Shown: positions 1 through 12,655, counted from the stretch's first letter. The stretch: 64,000 nucleotides of DNA from Flammula alnicola (GCA_015499995.1 JADNRV010000002.1:992001-1056000); one strand, 5' to 3'. A program made the numbers and translations. The notes: generated by a model not told the origin, from the sequence alone.

Positions 1-2992
1 TTACATCGCTCTTCGTGACATATCGCGAGACGGCACCCAGTGCGTCTATTTTTTTCGCGGCGTCTTCCGCGTTATTGAATTATTTTACTTTTATCAGAGA
101 TTCTTGAATTGCCAGGAAATCTTCAACATTCAGAACTGCATTTCTTCACCCCAAATCCTGATCAAGCACAATCGCTCCCGAAACGAATGGCTTGGATGAC
201 TGGTATGTCAATCAACCAACCTTCACTTTTCTAATTTCTTGCTCAATGTGAATATTTTGAAGGCCCTGGCATCTACCACGGATCCCTCAACCTGGAGACT
301 GACGCGGAAGACCACATTGACAGCGCTGCGCTCCTTCCTTACCCTCCATCTCCCGGCAGTGATGTCGCAGAAATTCCATTGTCATTGAGTCTAACGGAAT
401 TTCATTTCGTTCTCCTTTACAAGGATCGAGTTGTCGGTATTTGTAATCTGGATGATAAGAAGACTTATGAAGAAGCGCTACCTTTGGTATGTCGATATTT
501 TCTTCTAGACACATCGCCACGAATCTAACCCAATTCCAGAAAAGCAACGAAACAGTTCTGGGTCTTGCAGCAGATCCTGTAAGGAGGACTTATTGGGTCT
601 ATACTGACCAATCTTTGTTTGAACTGGTGGTGGGAAATGAAGATCGCGATGTGTGGAAAATATACCTCGAGAAAGGTCAATTTGACGTGGCTCTTCGTTA
701 TGCCAAGGTCCGTCCAATCATAAACTCTGAAGAGGGTCCCCACAAAGTATTTCTATAGACCGCGCGCCAACGAGATCAAATTTTGTTTACTCAAGCAAAC
801 AGTTTCTTCAATAGCGCCCAGTACTTCCAAGCCGCACAATCTTATGCTCATTGTTCAGCGACTTTCGAGGAGGTCGCTCTGAAGTTTTTGGACGTAGGCG
901 AGCGAGATTCGCTGCGTTCATATCTGATCTCAAGACTCGAACGCACGCGGAAGACGGTACGAACCATGCCCCTTTCGATATAATGAGATGCTGCAACACC
1001 AGTCGAATTTTAGGATCTCACCCAACGAATGATGCTTGCCACTTGGCTAGTCGAATTTTATCTCAGTAAATGCAACGAACTAGATGACATCGTTGCCTCC
1101 GAGTCCGTGTCGCACGATGTTGTGAACTTGCAGGCTGAGCGAACGATGATTGAGGATGATCTTCGTCAGTTCTTCGAAACATACAAGGTGCCGCCTAAGC
1201 CGCTCGTTTCCCGCATTTTCCTGACTCGCTATCGCTAGAACAACCTAAACAAGGACACGGTATATGACTTGATTCAAGGACACGGGAGAACAGACATGTA
1301 TCTCTTTTATGCCACAACTATTGGCGACTTCGAGCGTGTTATTGAGCACTGGATTCTCGAAGAAGAATGGGTAAAGGCCATAGAAATCATCAGTCGTCAG
1401 GTGCGTCTTTTTAGAGAGCTTAGTAACTGATCATGATGTTGACCTTTACACCCTACACCAATAGTCCGACTTGGAATCATATTATCGTTTCGGCCCAGTT
1501 CTTATGCATCAAGCGCCTAAAGAAACAGTCGACTCATGGCTTCGCCAACCCTCGTTAGACCCACTTCGCTTGATACCCTCCCTCCTTCAACTTCAACATT
1601 CCGTCCGGGATCCTTTATCTCCAAATCATGCCATTCGCTACCTTAACTATATCATCTTCGAGCAAAATAACACATCTCCGACCATTCACAATCTCCTCAT
1701 CACCTTTTATGTCTTGCCGTCTTCGCCTCTCTCATATACCCCATCGGAAGACGATGGTCCCCTCTTACGTTTTATCTCTACGGCGCCGACGGATCCGATA
1801 ACAGGAAAACCTTATTATGATCTCGACTATGCCCTCCGAATATGCAAACTTGCCGGCCGGACGCAACCATGTGTGCATATTTATTCTAAAATGGGTCTTT
1901 GGGAGAACAGTGTCGACTTGGCGTTAGAAAAAGGAGATCTGGAGCTGGCCAAAATCAATGCTGATATGCCAGAAGACGATCAGCCTTTGCGCAAGAAGCT
2001 GTGGCTCAAGATTGCGCGCTATGTTGTTCAAGACAAAAACGACATCAAATCGCAAGTGCTTTTCCTTCTAGACTTGTAGTATTTTATGCTCATTAACTCC
2101 AGAGCGATGCGGTTTTTGGAGAACGCGGATTTACTCAAAATCGAAGACATATTACCATTCTTCCCCGACTTCGTGGTCATCGACGATTTCAAAGAAGAAA
2201 TTGCCCATGCTTTGGAAGGTTATTCGGCACAAATCGACACGCTCAAGGCAGAGATGGACGAGGCGACAAGAACCGCAGACTCAATCAAACAAGAGATTGG
2301 TGCTCTCAAGAACCGGTTTATCTCCATCGACGCCAACGAAAAGTGCTCAAGTTGCTCTACTCTTCTGCTGACGAGACAGTTCTACGTGTTCCCTTGTCAT
2401 CATACATTCCACGCTGACTGCTTGATCGGTTTGGTGAGTGGATATCGCTGAAAGGACAACTCCTCGTTTTCTAATTAATCTATTACAGGCAAAGGAATAT
2501 CTCCCTGCTGCTACGTTACGAAGAATTGTCACGTTGCAGACCGAACTAATGAAGGATGCATCCAAAGGCCGAGGAGGGCATGTTAGCAAACCGACTCTCA
2601 TTGTTAATCCGCCAACTGGCCGTCAACCAGCTCCTCAGCGGACATTGTTATCTGCCAACTTTGGGCCAATTGTAAACCCCCTGCAAAATGGTGCAAAGGC
2701 TGCAAATCTCTTGGGGCGCAGTGTGATCTCAGCAGGCGACAGACTGCGAGACTTGATTATCCCAGATGCGCTTGCCTCTGTAGTCACAGGGTCGAACTGG
2801 TTGCCCGGCATGGGTGGAGGCAACCGACCATCGGGAGAAGAGAAAACCGCAGGAGACAAGAAGCTGGAAACTTTAAGGGCAGAGTTGGAGGACATGCTTT
2901 CCAGCAGTTGTCCGTTGTGCGATAGCGTGGTAGCTGGATTGGACAAGCCATTCGTGATGGACGGTGAAGTTGACACGTCGTGGACTTTGTAG
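1..2992 (+). CDS. VPS18: Vps18/Pep3, HOPS/CORVET tethering subunit (5' truncated)
   Basis: This is the C-terminal two thirds or so of Vps18 (Pep3), a core subunit of the CORVET and HOPS complexes that tether endosomes and vacuoles. The gene enters from the left edge, so the start and most of the N-terminal beta-propeller are missing. The visible protein passes through a Pep3/Vps18 region (GPGIYHGSL, then LLYKDRVVGICNL), a long helical clathrin-repeat-like part (KAIEIISRQSDLESYY, GRTQPCVHIYSKMGLWENSVDLALEKGDLELAK) and ends in a RING-H2 domain (CSSCSTLL, then PCHHTFHADC, then CPLC). At least seven introns of about 50 nt interrupt it; the one before AMRFLENADLL has a GC donor. The stop is 74 nt from the convergent CGR1 stop. 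Identity is confident from motif order and the RING ending. Confidence 0.93.
2052..2102 (+). other. GC-AG intron in VPS18
   Basis: A 51-nt intron with donor GCAAGT and acceptor CCAG. Splicing here joins DIKS to AMRFLENADLLK in frame, as expected for Vps18. The nearby GT (GTGCTT) would put the next exon out of frame. The GCAAGT hexamer matches the usual consensus of GC donors. Confidence 0.85.
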
Positions 2993-3066
2993 TGTCGGTT
3001 ACACATCTTATTTAATGTTCGTACATGCTAATGATAATTGGAAAGAAAATACAGTCATGCAAGGTA

Positions 3067-3573
3067 TCAATGGTTTATTTTCTTGGTCCGGCCTGCTCTG
3101 CGACGGAGTCTCGCGGCTTTTCGTGCTCCCATCTAGATGAGCCATAGCATGAGACAAATTAAAATTAGAGAGTGGGTATTACACACCTGAGCCTTTGCTT
3201 CCTCTAATCTCCTCTTTTCCTCTGCATGTTGCTTGCGCTCCATCGTAATCGCCCTGCGTCTAGAAGGAAATGTCAAAGAGACGCATACTGTGATATGGGT
3301 GTTACGAACCGCTGGAATTCAGCTTGCTTTTCTTCCTTCAACTCAGCTTGCAATTTTTTGATAGCGAGGGCTTTCTGTGTTTTTTGCATGCGATCCTCCC
3401 AACTCTTCGTCTTCACGCCTTCTGGCAGATGTGACCGCCTGATTGGAGACATCAGCGAGAGCCTATATTTAGCAAAGATATATAACATACACTGTTGCTG
3501 TCTTAGGAGCCTTCCACGGCTTGCCAGATACGCGGCCATTTGAAGAGGAGGCTAGAGGGACAACGTCGGACAT
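3067..3573 (-). CDS. CGR1: Cgr1-family rRNA-processing protein
   Basis: A small, very basic protein of the Cgr1 family, a nucleolar factor for processing of 60S rRNA. The start at 3573 gives MSDVVPLASSSNGRVSGKPWK. The family core is seen in VKTKSWEDRMQKTQKALAIKKLQAEL followed by a charged helix (RRAITMERKQHAEEKRRLEEAKAQ) and a basic tail (MGARKAARLRRRAGRTKK) that looks like a nuclear or nucleolar targeting signal. Three short introns are needed; all have GT-AG ends. The whole protein is a predicted helix rich in K, R and E, typical of the family and close to its usual length of about 110-120 residues. It converges with VPS18 and diverges from the gene at 3902. Confidence 0.9.
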
Positions 3574-3901
3574 GGTGGATGGAGGCAGAAAAGAAGTCGC
3601 ACGATCATTGATGAAATTGCCATCCCGTTGACCTTGACTTTGACTGACTCTAGTCGCTTAAATTTTTTTTTGAAAAACGTGTCAAACGTCAGATCTTCAG
3701 AGTTAGTTGGCTGTCGATGGCTTGCGCTCTAGAGAGGAGATGGATTGCTTAGCAGGCATGTTTCACACCGAGAACATTCAAGCTGTATTGGGGACAAGTT
3801 GTTCATGTTTGTTAATTATTATACTAATAGTCGCGCTATCCTGATTTGATGCTTTCACAAGTGTTGGAGGGGAGCAGGGACCTCCCTCTTCTCAAAGTAC
3901 C
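3574..3901. promoter_or_regulatory. Divergent intergenic region, CGR1 and the gene at 3902
   Basis: A 328-nt gap between two divergent starts. It holds a CT-rich stretch and a run of nine T residues near 3662-3671. It must contain both promoters; I see no clear TATA box or named operator. Confidence 0.5.
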
Positions 3902-6441
3902 ATGCTCCGTTCCCCCCCTGATGACCATGACGACCACCTGCGATATCTCCTGGACCAACGGTCTGCTCGCGCTGACGTCAATGGCCGTTTTTCCTCTATC
4001 TCAGAGTATTCAGATACCCCCTCGGTCTATAGTCGTCCCTATTTTTCTCCAAACCCTTCCAACAATGCCGACCATCACACCCGTAACGACGAACATTTCC
4101 ATGACCCGGGTTCAAGTATGCTGGACCTCGACGATGACCCCCGCTCTTCTTTCGCCCCTTCGGAGACTTATGAGGACGAGACTCTTGAAGATGGCGAAGA
4201 CGGCGCACCTGTAGCCCGCCTCAGCTATCTTGGGCCGAAAATGCGTTTTCATTCTCGTGCCCCCTGGGAGATGGAAGACGACGCCCTTGAGGAAGAAGAT
4301 GAGATAGACGAAAACCCGCGCCATTTTACTTCAGCCTTTCCGTTTGCTCGCGCAAATGGTTCGAGGCCAAATAATTCTGGTTCTTCCAGTCCACGCCCTA
4401 GTTATGCGACTAGTCGACCTAGTGGGGAATCCTCTCGCTCCCAAGTGCCTCCGAAGCGATCCTTTGAGACCATCAATTCGCAAATATCTTACCCACGCGG
4501 GGCCTTATAGTGAGTTCCTGCTGTTCTTTTCAACGCATATATTGAGAAAGTTTCCATGACAGTGCTTTAGCCCAAGAAAGTATGTCTGCTACTTCTCTCG
4601 GGCGAATGGTCCCTACCCCACAGAAAGAAAAGCTGCGTAACAAGTTTTCGCTTGGTCGTCTCCGCCCCGAAACACCTGGCTCTACACCACTACCACCCAT
4701 GCCAGTGTCTCCTGCTCATGGCCATTTCCCACCTTCTATTCTCGACACGTCGGTTCGTTCTGGCGCGGACATTGCTTCTACGAGCAGGAATCATTCTGCT
4801 TCAATGCAGGAATCCATGCACCCATACGCCAACCCAGATCTGGTCGTGTCTTATGCCGAAGACCGACTGCCACACTATACTCATAGTTCGGTTTCGCACT
4901 ATACACCACCTCGCAATGATTCGAATATGACGGTTACAGAATCCTTTTCGACAGATTCAATGATGAAATCAAGTACGCGATCAACTCTGACGCCAGATTC
5001 ATCCATGAATTCAATGACGTCGAAACCTCGTACGTCAGCCATCCAGGCGAAGAACATATCTTCACCTGTAACTGTCATTGGTCCTCCGCAACGAACAGAA
5101 CTGTCAGCCTCGGATAGTCGCCAGGACCATTCCGCCAATGGTTTGCCGCCAGGTGTAACAACTCTACCAGGCTGGACAGAACGTACTGTTGCGCCAACTT
5201 TCTCCCTCATCTCTCTCGAGGAAGCTCGGGCTCAGCGAATGCGAAGCACGACATCGAACGAGGCGTCAAGGGCATCGACTTCAAGTGGAGCATCAAATCT
5301 TTCGGCATTTCCTTCAGGAGAAAGGGAGGCGTCAAATGTTGCTGAAGGGTCAAATGCTTCCGCCCTCGGAAACCTGACTTCTAGGGCTCGAGGTCGCTCT
5401 ATCAGTGCTGGGACCAAGGCAAGGAATACACTGCAGACTATCGTCGGACAACCAAAGATGGAACGCCGTGATTCAGAACCAGCTGTTGTTGTTCAGCCAT
5501 CGGCCAACGGCACGTCAGCAGGCAAATCGCTCAAGCACAAGAAAAGCGGTTTTATGCGTCTCTTCAATGGGAATAAGGTTCAAGAGAAGGATGAGCGAGA
5601 CGCATTGCCACCCGTCCCGACATTGCCTGAAAATTTCAATAACTATCAACCAGTGCAGAGGACCCCGAAGTCGTCCGTTCATCGTATAGCTGTCCCCAGC
5701 CTTTCGCATTCAATGTTTGATGCTGCTGCTGCCCGAAGTAGTGACACATTGCTGAGTGAGAGCCCCTCATGGAAAACAAGTCCGCTTAGCCCGAAGCGTA
5801 CTCCACCCACTCTTTCCATCAACACCGTACCCCAAGGATCCTCTTCTCGCGCCTCCGTTTCAGCTGTCGTTGATAGGAACGACCAAACACGACTGGGACC
5901 ATCGGATCGCCCTTGGTTGAATGATCAGCAACCTCAAAGTGCGCCTCCTAATGTCACTGAATTTCCTACGTTGCGCTTGCGCCCAATGTCGACTTTGTTC
6001 AGCGCCCACTTCAGTGATCATATTGTGACCGCCGACTCTCGATCATCTGGCGAAACTAGCGATTCGGATACTCCAAGATCTTCGAGCCCTAGCGGCTTGA
6101 TGTCTCCCATAACTCCAGGATCTGGTACCCGCACCAGTAACGACCAAATGGAACTTACTCCCGCCTCTGACGATCAATCGGCTGTGAAGACCCTTCAGGA
6201 ACAATTGATCACTGCCAAAAAGGCATGGCAAAGGCATATATGGGAGTTAGAAGGACAAATACGCGACCTAAAAACGGAATTGGAGGAAACGAAGGGCAAG
6301 TATGGCGATGACTACTGCAGTACTTGCGGAAGAGGCAAGAAGGCCGAAGTCCCAATTTCAACGCCGGTTGGAGGTGGCGTTGTCAACAGGCCCAGAGCAC
6401 GCACCGGAACCTCATCGCGCTTTGGAAACGCACTACCTTGA
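3902..6441 (+). CDS. Disordered protein with C-terminal coiled coil, unknown function
   Basis: Not recognised by family. The two exons are joined by a 53-nt intron (4510-4562), giving about 828 residues. The N-terminal 200 residues are acidic and low in complexity (DALEEEDEIDEN). The middle is rich in S, T, P and N with patches such as KHKKSGFMRLFNGNK that could bind membranes or phosphoinositides. Near the C terminus lies a clear heptad-like coiled coil (SAVKTLQEQLITAKKAWQRH, then LEGQIRDLKTELEETKGK), followed by a small YCSTCGRGKK motif with two cysteines. This layout suits a scaffold, such as a polarity or cortical protein, but that is inference only. The start ATG is the first in a long open frame and lies 329 nt from divergent CGR1. 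A frame shadow at 3846 was ignored. Confidence 0.75.
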
Positions 6442-6806
6442 AGGACTTTTCTCTCGACTATCTCTTGGTTGTATATTAAAACCCGGACTTTTGTACTATT
6501 ACAATATGTTCATACCACTCGTTTGTGTTCAGTCTCTCTTTCTCTTTATTTATGAATTTTCTGTTATATCACTTTCTGGTATTTAAACTAGGTATATTTA
6601 TGTCCTTGTTGTAGTGTTTCTTCTATCTCGTCCTGTCCTTTTTCGTCACATCCACTCCTAGATATTTTAATCCACATCGTCTTGTACGACACCCTTTATT
6701 TTTCAGTTATTCGCCCTCCTTCTTCGACACCCGTCCTTACGCACTCTCGATTTGTCCTGTTGAATACCTTAATTACGGCAAACTAATTCAAAAACATGCT
6801 TATAAA
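6442..6806. other. Convergent 3' intergenic region
   Basis: A 365-nt T-rich region between the stops of the coiled-coil gene and SEC39. It contains polypyrimidine tracts that fit 3' untranslated regions on the + strand. No gene is visible. Confidence 0.5.
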
Positions 6807-9800
6807 CTAAAGTTCCTCATCTGCACCAATTAGCCACCCAATACCCTTCGAGAATACCCTAGAAGCTTGACTAGAGACATCTTCCCCATCTGTCCTCCGA
6901 GAGCTCTCGCTTCTTGGTGAGGTTCTACCATCTGCATCGGAAGCATGAGATCGTCCACGATGGCCCACGGCAAAGGGAAAATTGGCCGCCACGCTCTTGA
7001 ACGTCCGGCTGGCAAGTGCAGCAGCATCAGGCGTGCTGAGCAGAGGCGGCGAGGGCATGTGGAAGTCGTGCAATCGTGCTCGCAAAGACGAGGCGACGTT
7101 ACTAGGCATCGAATTCATCTTGCGCGGAGCTGCCATTGTTTGCCCGCCGCTGCGTCTCTGATTGAGTCTCTCTTTGCGGTAACCTATATCCTGGATTTCA
7201 GACTTCCGCCAGGCAGTCAAGACGTCGTGGATTTTATCAGGAGGGCAAAATTCCAATGCATGTCCCAACAGAGTCATTTTCTTGGCCAGATCTGGAAACT
7301 CAGGCTGGCGGCCAAGTTGGAAACATGCGATCCAACAAACCTCCGAAGCCTCTCTGACCCGTGTGTCGTCTACTCCTGATGGACTAGTGTTTCGAAGGCT
7401 GGCAACAGTCTCGACCATGCGTTCGCTATTCTCGTAAGCGCATGCGAAATCTTCGGCTTGAAGGGCAGTGTCTGCCAACATCGCGAGGATCTTCACTTCC
7501 GCCACTGTGTCGTGTCTGTATCCCAGTTTGTAGCCGAGATCCAGGATGACTTGGGTGTGTTTGTATGCGTCACTGCTGCTTGAAACGACACGAGAAATGA
7601 GAGACAGTTTGTCCTTTGTCAGGCGGATCTCAATGGGAGAAATTGTAATGCCTGGTGCGGAAGAAACATTGAAGGAGCATATACGCGATGTCGCTTCGAT
7701 GAAGTCCTTCTCCTTCACGATATTTTCTGAAGGTTGTGGTACCTGCAAACTAGAATAGACGTCAGCACAATATCATTATTGAACTGATTCTGTTATTCCG
7801 TACCATTCGTAAGCGAGCTTCATGTCCCCGAACTTATAATTCCCCGAACTGGCGTTGTCGTAAAATTCGCGCGAAGAAGCAAGGCAGACAGTCTCAATCG
7901 TTTCCGGATTGAGTTTGAGCTTATGATGTGGACCATGAAGCATAGTTTTCGCAACGCTGAAGTCTAGAAATACCCAAAGTCAAAACGAGCATTAAATCAA
8001 TGGGATGACGAGCTTACTTCCAGTGCTCAGCATTCCGCTGAGGAAGATGCTGTTGATTTCGTCCTTCGATAACAGGCAGAACGCACCCCGAGCAGAAGGG
8101 TCTCCGTTACCCGTCAACTTCCGCATATCACTGAACAACCACTCCCAATCTTCAAGTCCATCGAGTTTGTCCTCCTTTCCTCCAGCTCGTCGAGCCATCT
8201 TATTAGCCCAAGCACGCTGCTCGTTCACATTTCCACTGCTCTGTAGGAACCATCGAAGTGGCGCAGGAACACTCCATCGCGACAATATTTCGCCAGATTC
8301 GAGATGGACGTCAAGAATATCCAATGCTCGGGACAACGAAGAGAAAGGAAGAGGCTGGAAGAAAACCAACAAATCCTTCGCTGTGCAATGGGGTTGATGT
8401 GTACTTGGCGTTACGAAGGCTCCTAAGGAAGCAACGGTCGTATCTGCTGCCTCGCCAATGTCGTCTTCCTCGTCTTGGGGGACGTTCCATACCGGCAGAC
8501 ACTCAAATATGCTGCTCATTGTGGGCCACTGGTTGAGGCTGTCGCTGCCGTACAAGCACGCAAGCGCAACACGAACCATCGCTTCATCGTCCTTGATTGT
8601 CCTTTGTGCAGTGGGGAGAGTAGGCTTAGAAGCCTCAAAGATAGCTGCCGCGTTTTCGAGGGATGTCGTTAAAATATATTCGTATAATATCCGTGTGTGT
8701 AACGTAGGATCTGGCCTTCCAGCCCGCTCCGCCTTCGCTTCAAGCACATAAAGATATGGCAGGACGAGATGAGAGATATAAGGGGGAAGAGACTTAGGTG
8801 ATGCATGGGCTAGATACGCACGAACGACTGTTATTGGATCCATCGAATACCAGCGATCTAGAGTCCAGTCGTCCTCGATACCATTCTCTTGAGGTGCATC
8901 ATAAACAAGTCTCGACAAGAGGCTCAGCTCTTCCCCTAACTCATCGAGCAAAGGGATGCCTTGCGATGCGCCGTGTTGGACCAATGCAAGGGCGACGTCA
9001 ACCATCCCCGTCGATGACATTATAAGATTGACGCGATTTCTGTACCATGCCGACAGCTCCTCTGCGGTAAGAGGATCTGGAGTGGGAGTATATTCAATTG
9101 ATTTATCGGAATCCGTTATTACTGGCAGTTCTGGGCAGGAAGCCTTGATTGCATCTTGCGTGTCTTGTAGCTCCGAGAAATCCTGTTCTTGTCTCCACCT
9201 TTCTGGAGCAGGAATTAATTCTCGATCTGAAGAGACGTCCAACGTGGGGAAGACGGAAGGGTTCTGTGAAGGATGGATATGTTCGGGGATACAATCTTGC
9301 ACCCTGAAGCGGCATGGCCATAACTCCACGGTATGTTTTTTCAAAAGAATAAGGAGTGCGTCAAATGCTTCTGCGGCAGCTAGTTCACAGGCTGACCAAA
9401 GCAGGTCATTTTGAAGGAAGTCGGACAGCGTTATTGGTGGGGGTTCCGTGGATTTCGACTGCGGTGTTGGTTTGGAGGATGATGTAACATTCCCGTCTGC
9501 CCATGGGTCATCTTCCCATTCCTCAATCACGTCGTCCATTCCTACTTCCATGTTCTTTGAGAATTCCTTCTCCATTTCAATATACGTATTGAGTCTGTCA
9601 AGACGTCGCAACAGGACGGAGCGCAAGTAGCAAAGTAGGGCGTCGGTAGGAGCATTCTGGAAATGGCTAAGTAAAGTATCGCGGTTAGACTTGGAACCAG
9701 GAAGCGAGGGCGAGGTGAGCGCAACGATATCAGTGCACCTCTCTACGACACGGTCTGTCCGTGACACGCCGAGAGTCAGCAGGGTGTGTTGGACGGCGGT

Positions 9801-9947
9801 GTCGTTTACGACGCGGTCAACGCATGCGGAGACAACCCAAAGGTCATCGTGAACATTGCCCAATATTTGGTTGATGTTGTTGGCAGTGAGCTCGTTGGCG
9901 CCAAAGGCAGACCATATTTCGTAGGGGGAGGTGTGAGGCGAAGCCAT
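6807..9947 (-). CDS. SEC39: Sec39/NBAS-type ER tethering protein (Dsl1 complex)
   Basis: A protein of 1010 residues with a Sec39 domain, which in yeast is the Dsl1-complex subunit that tethers Golgi-derived COPI vesicles at the ER. Three exons are joined by introns 7964-8017 and 7750-7803 (54 nt each). The start is the ATG at 9947 (MASPHTSPYEIWSAF); the in-frame extension upstream has no ATG. Family-like sections include LCYLRSVLLRRLDRLNTYIEM, ENPWADG-type acidic patches (EEWEDDPWADG) and the C-terminal part NASSGNYKFGDMKLAYECL. The last 100 residues are basic, rich in S and P, and probably disordered. Long alpha-solenoid structure is expected. NIP7 lies upstream in the same direction with 199 nt between them. 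The assignment rests on remembered Sec39-domain pattern, not on a search. Confidence 0.8.
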
Positions 9948-10146
9948 GACGAACAGCGCACTGCTCACTTACACGACACCAAGGTGCAGCATGATAGATG
10001 ATCTATATTTGGCAATTTACTACAACACTACGTATTCTACCACGGCTGAGCACTTCAACCAGGAGAACACTAAATGTACCGCAAACTTGGGTCCATTTTA
10101 AAATCCATAACTCCCAAAGCATGAAAAAAAGAATGAAAGGCAATGA

Positions 10147-10948
10147 TCAAAATAGCGTGTCCTAAATAAAACTTGTCAGCGACTGTTTGAAAACACCAAA
10201 CTTAAACCCACCTCATCACGTAGATATTCACCAACATCACTGAGCATTGTAGATTAGCGACCAGAGTGTATGATTTCAAAGAAGGAACATACGCTTGATG
10301 GAACACAATAATTGCAGTTGGATCCAGTTTTCGAGTGTCAACTGTTGACCGGGCAGTTACTCCAAAGCCCTAAAAGACTTCAGTTCCGAAGAAAATCAAA
10401 AGGTTTGGTTTAACATACCAGAGGTATATCATTCATGCTGAAAACCACCACGCCCTGATGCTCTGGCGTGTCTTCCGTTATTCTTCCCAAATGTGCTTTC
10501 ACGACATGGTTCCCGTACAGGAAGGGCATCTCTCCATTGGGTTTGATCCAAATCTAGATGTATAAACTTGGTAAGCTAACTGCAGTGTGCGAGGAAGTGG
10601 GTCTATACTTTATATTTTGCGTATTGTGCGACATAGTCGAGCGAGGTGATGTGCAGCTTGAACTTGCCGCTTTTGCTGAACTTGCCGAAGCATGTCCCGA
10701 GACTGACTAGATTTGGCCGCGCTACCGAAATGCCCAGACGCATAGAAGATTCGGAAACATAATATACGCGGTCTCTGTGAAGTCTGAAACAGTATGGTTC
10801 GTCTGGACGGTCAATGAGGTGAATAAGGTTCTTTCCCTGCATAGAAAGTTGAATGAGTGTTAGATTTAAGAGCAATAGTGAAACGAACGATGTAATTAGC
10901 GAGCTTCGTGAAGACTGCTTTCGACTCCTCTTCTGTGAGAGGCCGCAT
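10147..10948 (-). CDS. NIP7: 60S ribosome biogenesis factor Nip7
   Basis: Nip7 is a small RNA-binding factor of pre-60S particles, needed for 27S rRNA processing. It has an N-terminal alpha/beta domain and a C-terminal PUA domain. The protein starts [20 protein letters not shown] at 10948 and contains the strongly conserved [15 protein letters not shown] and [19 protein letters not shown]. It ends in the family signature [13 protein letters not shown] once the last two introns are removed, so both ends match the family. Expected length is about 180 residues. Several introns of about 50 nt are present, all GT-AG. The start region at 10935-10948 is preceded by a gap of about 500 nt with no other gene. 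Confidence 0.95.
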
Positions 10949-11449
10949 ATTTATTGGTCGGTTGCAAACACAGTGTAGAGGGAATGCAAGCGGTGGTGAT
11001 TGTCAGTGCCGAAAAAAGGAGACGGTCCGAAAGCGGTAGATGACGTAAGCAACCAGATTACTCCGCACTCATTCGATCGGAATTCTTCGTTAATTCTTCG
11101 TCAAAAGTGCAAGGTTGGGCCAAGGTTGGGCAGGAGATTCGACCTCAGAAATTTACACGGGGCTGCTGGACGAGCTATGCAGTTGATGCCAGTGGCTTTG
11201 GATAAACACTCGTATACTTAATCATTGCTCAACCTTGAATGCTCGACTCGGAGAATCGCTCCGATTGGAAGTTGGAATCGCTATTTGCCAATCGCTAAGA
11301 AAGAAAACGCCGTAGAAGAGATTTAGAGTACATGCAAAAGGCGCTGACGCAACTGGGTACAAGGCGGATTGGTGCTACTGAAGGAGGTACAATTAATAGC
11401 AAGCGAACTTGCGTTGAGTAGAATATATACTTTGCAGACCGAGATGACC
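10949..11449. promoter_or_regulatory. NIP7 upstream region
   Basis: A 501-nt region between the NIP7 start and the stop of the LDAF1-like gene on the same strand. It should carry the NIP7 promoter and the 3' end of its neighbour. A TGACGTAA site, a near match to ATF/CREB elements, lies at about 11040. The open frame on the + strand here has no protein-like features. Confidence 0.45.
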
Positions 11450-12336
11450 TCATCCCCCTTGTACCTTCACGTCGTAGTCACTATAGGGACTGTCTGCAGG
11501 AAAATCCGGGGGTCGGTTGTCCTCCTCTTGAACTATGCCACTGTAGGCATTTGTAGAGTCAGATGGCCTGTCCTCAGGAACACGAAAGTTCGAATCGTTC
11601 TGGCGACCCCGTCCGGTGGTGTTCAGTATATAGCGCTTCATTTCACCAGCCCAATCAAAGAATCCGGATTTCCCTTCCTGTCGAACCAATACCACTAGTC
11701 GGAGAAAGAGGTAGCAGGATACAGATACCAAGGTGAGGAACATAGAAGTGAAGAAGGCCGCAGTCAGGATGGACAAGAGGATCGTCACTGCAGACAAAGG
11801 TCAGTCCTACCTCATGCAGAGTTCATGCAGAATTAAACGCACATAGTCCAAGTACGACACCAGCCGCCGCAATGAAGGCCACTCCCAAGGCAATGGTGAT
11901 GAAAGTTACGATTATGAACAGTGAAACACCACTGTAAATGACGATATCAAATTCATACCCCACAGTTTGACCCTAGTCAAAAGAAACATACAGGAATGTG
12001 AAGACAGGAAAGGAACTCAATAGGGAGAAGATAGCAATGAAAGTCTAATAAATACCGTCAGACCGCCCAAGCAGAAAATAAGAGGACCAGACCAGACATA
12101 CAGCTGAAATTGGGCGTTCTTCGAAGAACCCACGAGAAACGACAAAGGCGGGTTGCGCATAATCGTGCTCGAGGCTAAGGGTAGCAACAACTTAATGTGC
12201 GTTTTACGGTAGCAATATGTAGCACGCACCGACTTGTATAATCTCGCACAAGACCAATACTTTTGTTAAATTGAGTGGATAATTCATCCTTTTCACCCGC
12301 ATTTAACCTTGGGGTCGGAGAATCACCGCCGCCCAT
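11450..12336 (-). CDS. Promethin/LDAF1-like hydrophobic-hairpin membrane protein
   Basis: A protein of about 219 residues from five exons, starting MGGGDSPTPRLNAGEKDEL at 12336. After a short polar N-terminal part comes one dense hydrophobic block of about 85 residues: TFIAIFSLLSSFPVFTFL, SLFIIVTFITIALGV, GVVLGLLTILLSILTAA and LTLVSVSCYLFLRLVVLV. A polar C-terminal tail follows (FDWAGEMKRYILNT). This layout, paired hydrophobic hairpins with little loop sequence, resembles the promethin/LDAF1 family (yeast Ldo16/Ldo45) that works with seipin at lipid-droplet assembly sites. I infer this from layout; I cannot confirm family membership. It lies 320 nt downstream of the SWI1-like gene on the same strand. 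It could instead be another small tetraspan protein. Confidence 0.6.
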
Positions 12337-12655
12337 GTTTTTCTTGGAAAAGACAAGAGTTAGAGAATTCCCGTAGATATTATTACGAAGGTCGACACAC
12401 AAAAAGAGGGATGAGGAGAAGGCGAGACTTGAACCATCAATGAGTGTCGCTTGCTTAAATAACGTCACAGATGCGTCGGATGCGGTCCGGCTGACCGCCG
12501 AGGTCAGCATAATAGTGTTGGTGCAAATACAGAAGTCGTTGAAGCCACTATTGTAATACTGATACTTCGAAAGAGAAAGATACAGAGAAAGCACAAAACT
12601 AGCAAGACATAATACCATACATACAACCATAAGATCCAATCTTTCAAAAAAGCAC
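12337..12655. other. Intergenic region downstream of the SWI1-like gene
   Basis: A 319-nt stretch between the SWI1-like stop and the LDAF1-like start, both on the minus strand. A minus-strand open frame upstream of the LDAF1-like ATG runs through it but begins inside the neighbouring terminus and has hydrophobic, unlikely coding content. I see no separate gene. Confidence 0.4.

Noticed and set aside
8005..9630. Plus-strand open frames within the SEC39 gene
   Set aside because: They are shadows of the minus-strand coding exons, with poor codon content and no protein motifs.
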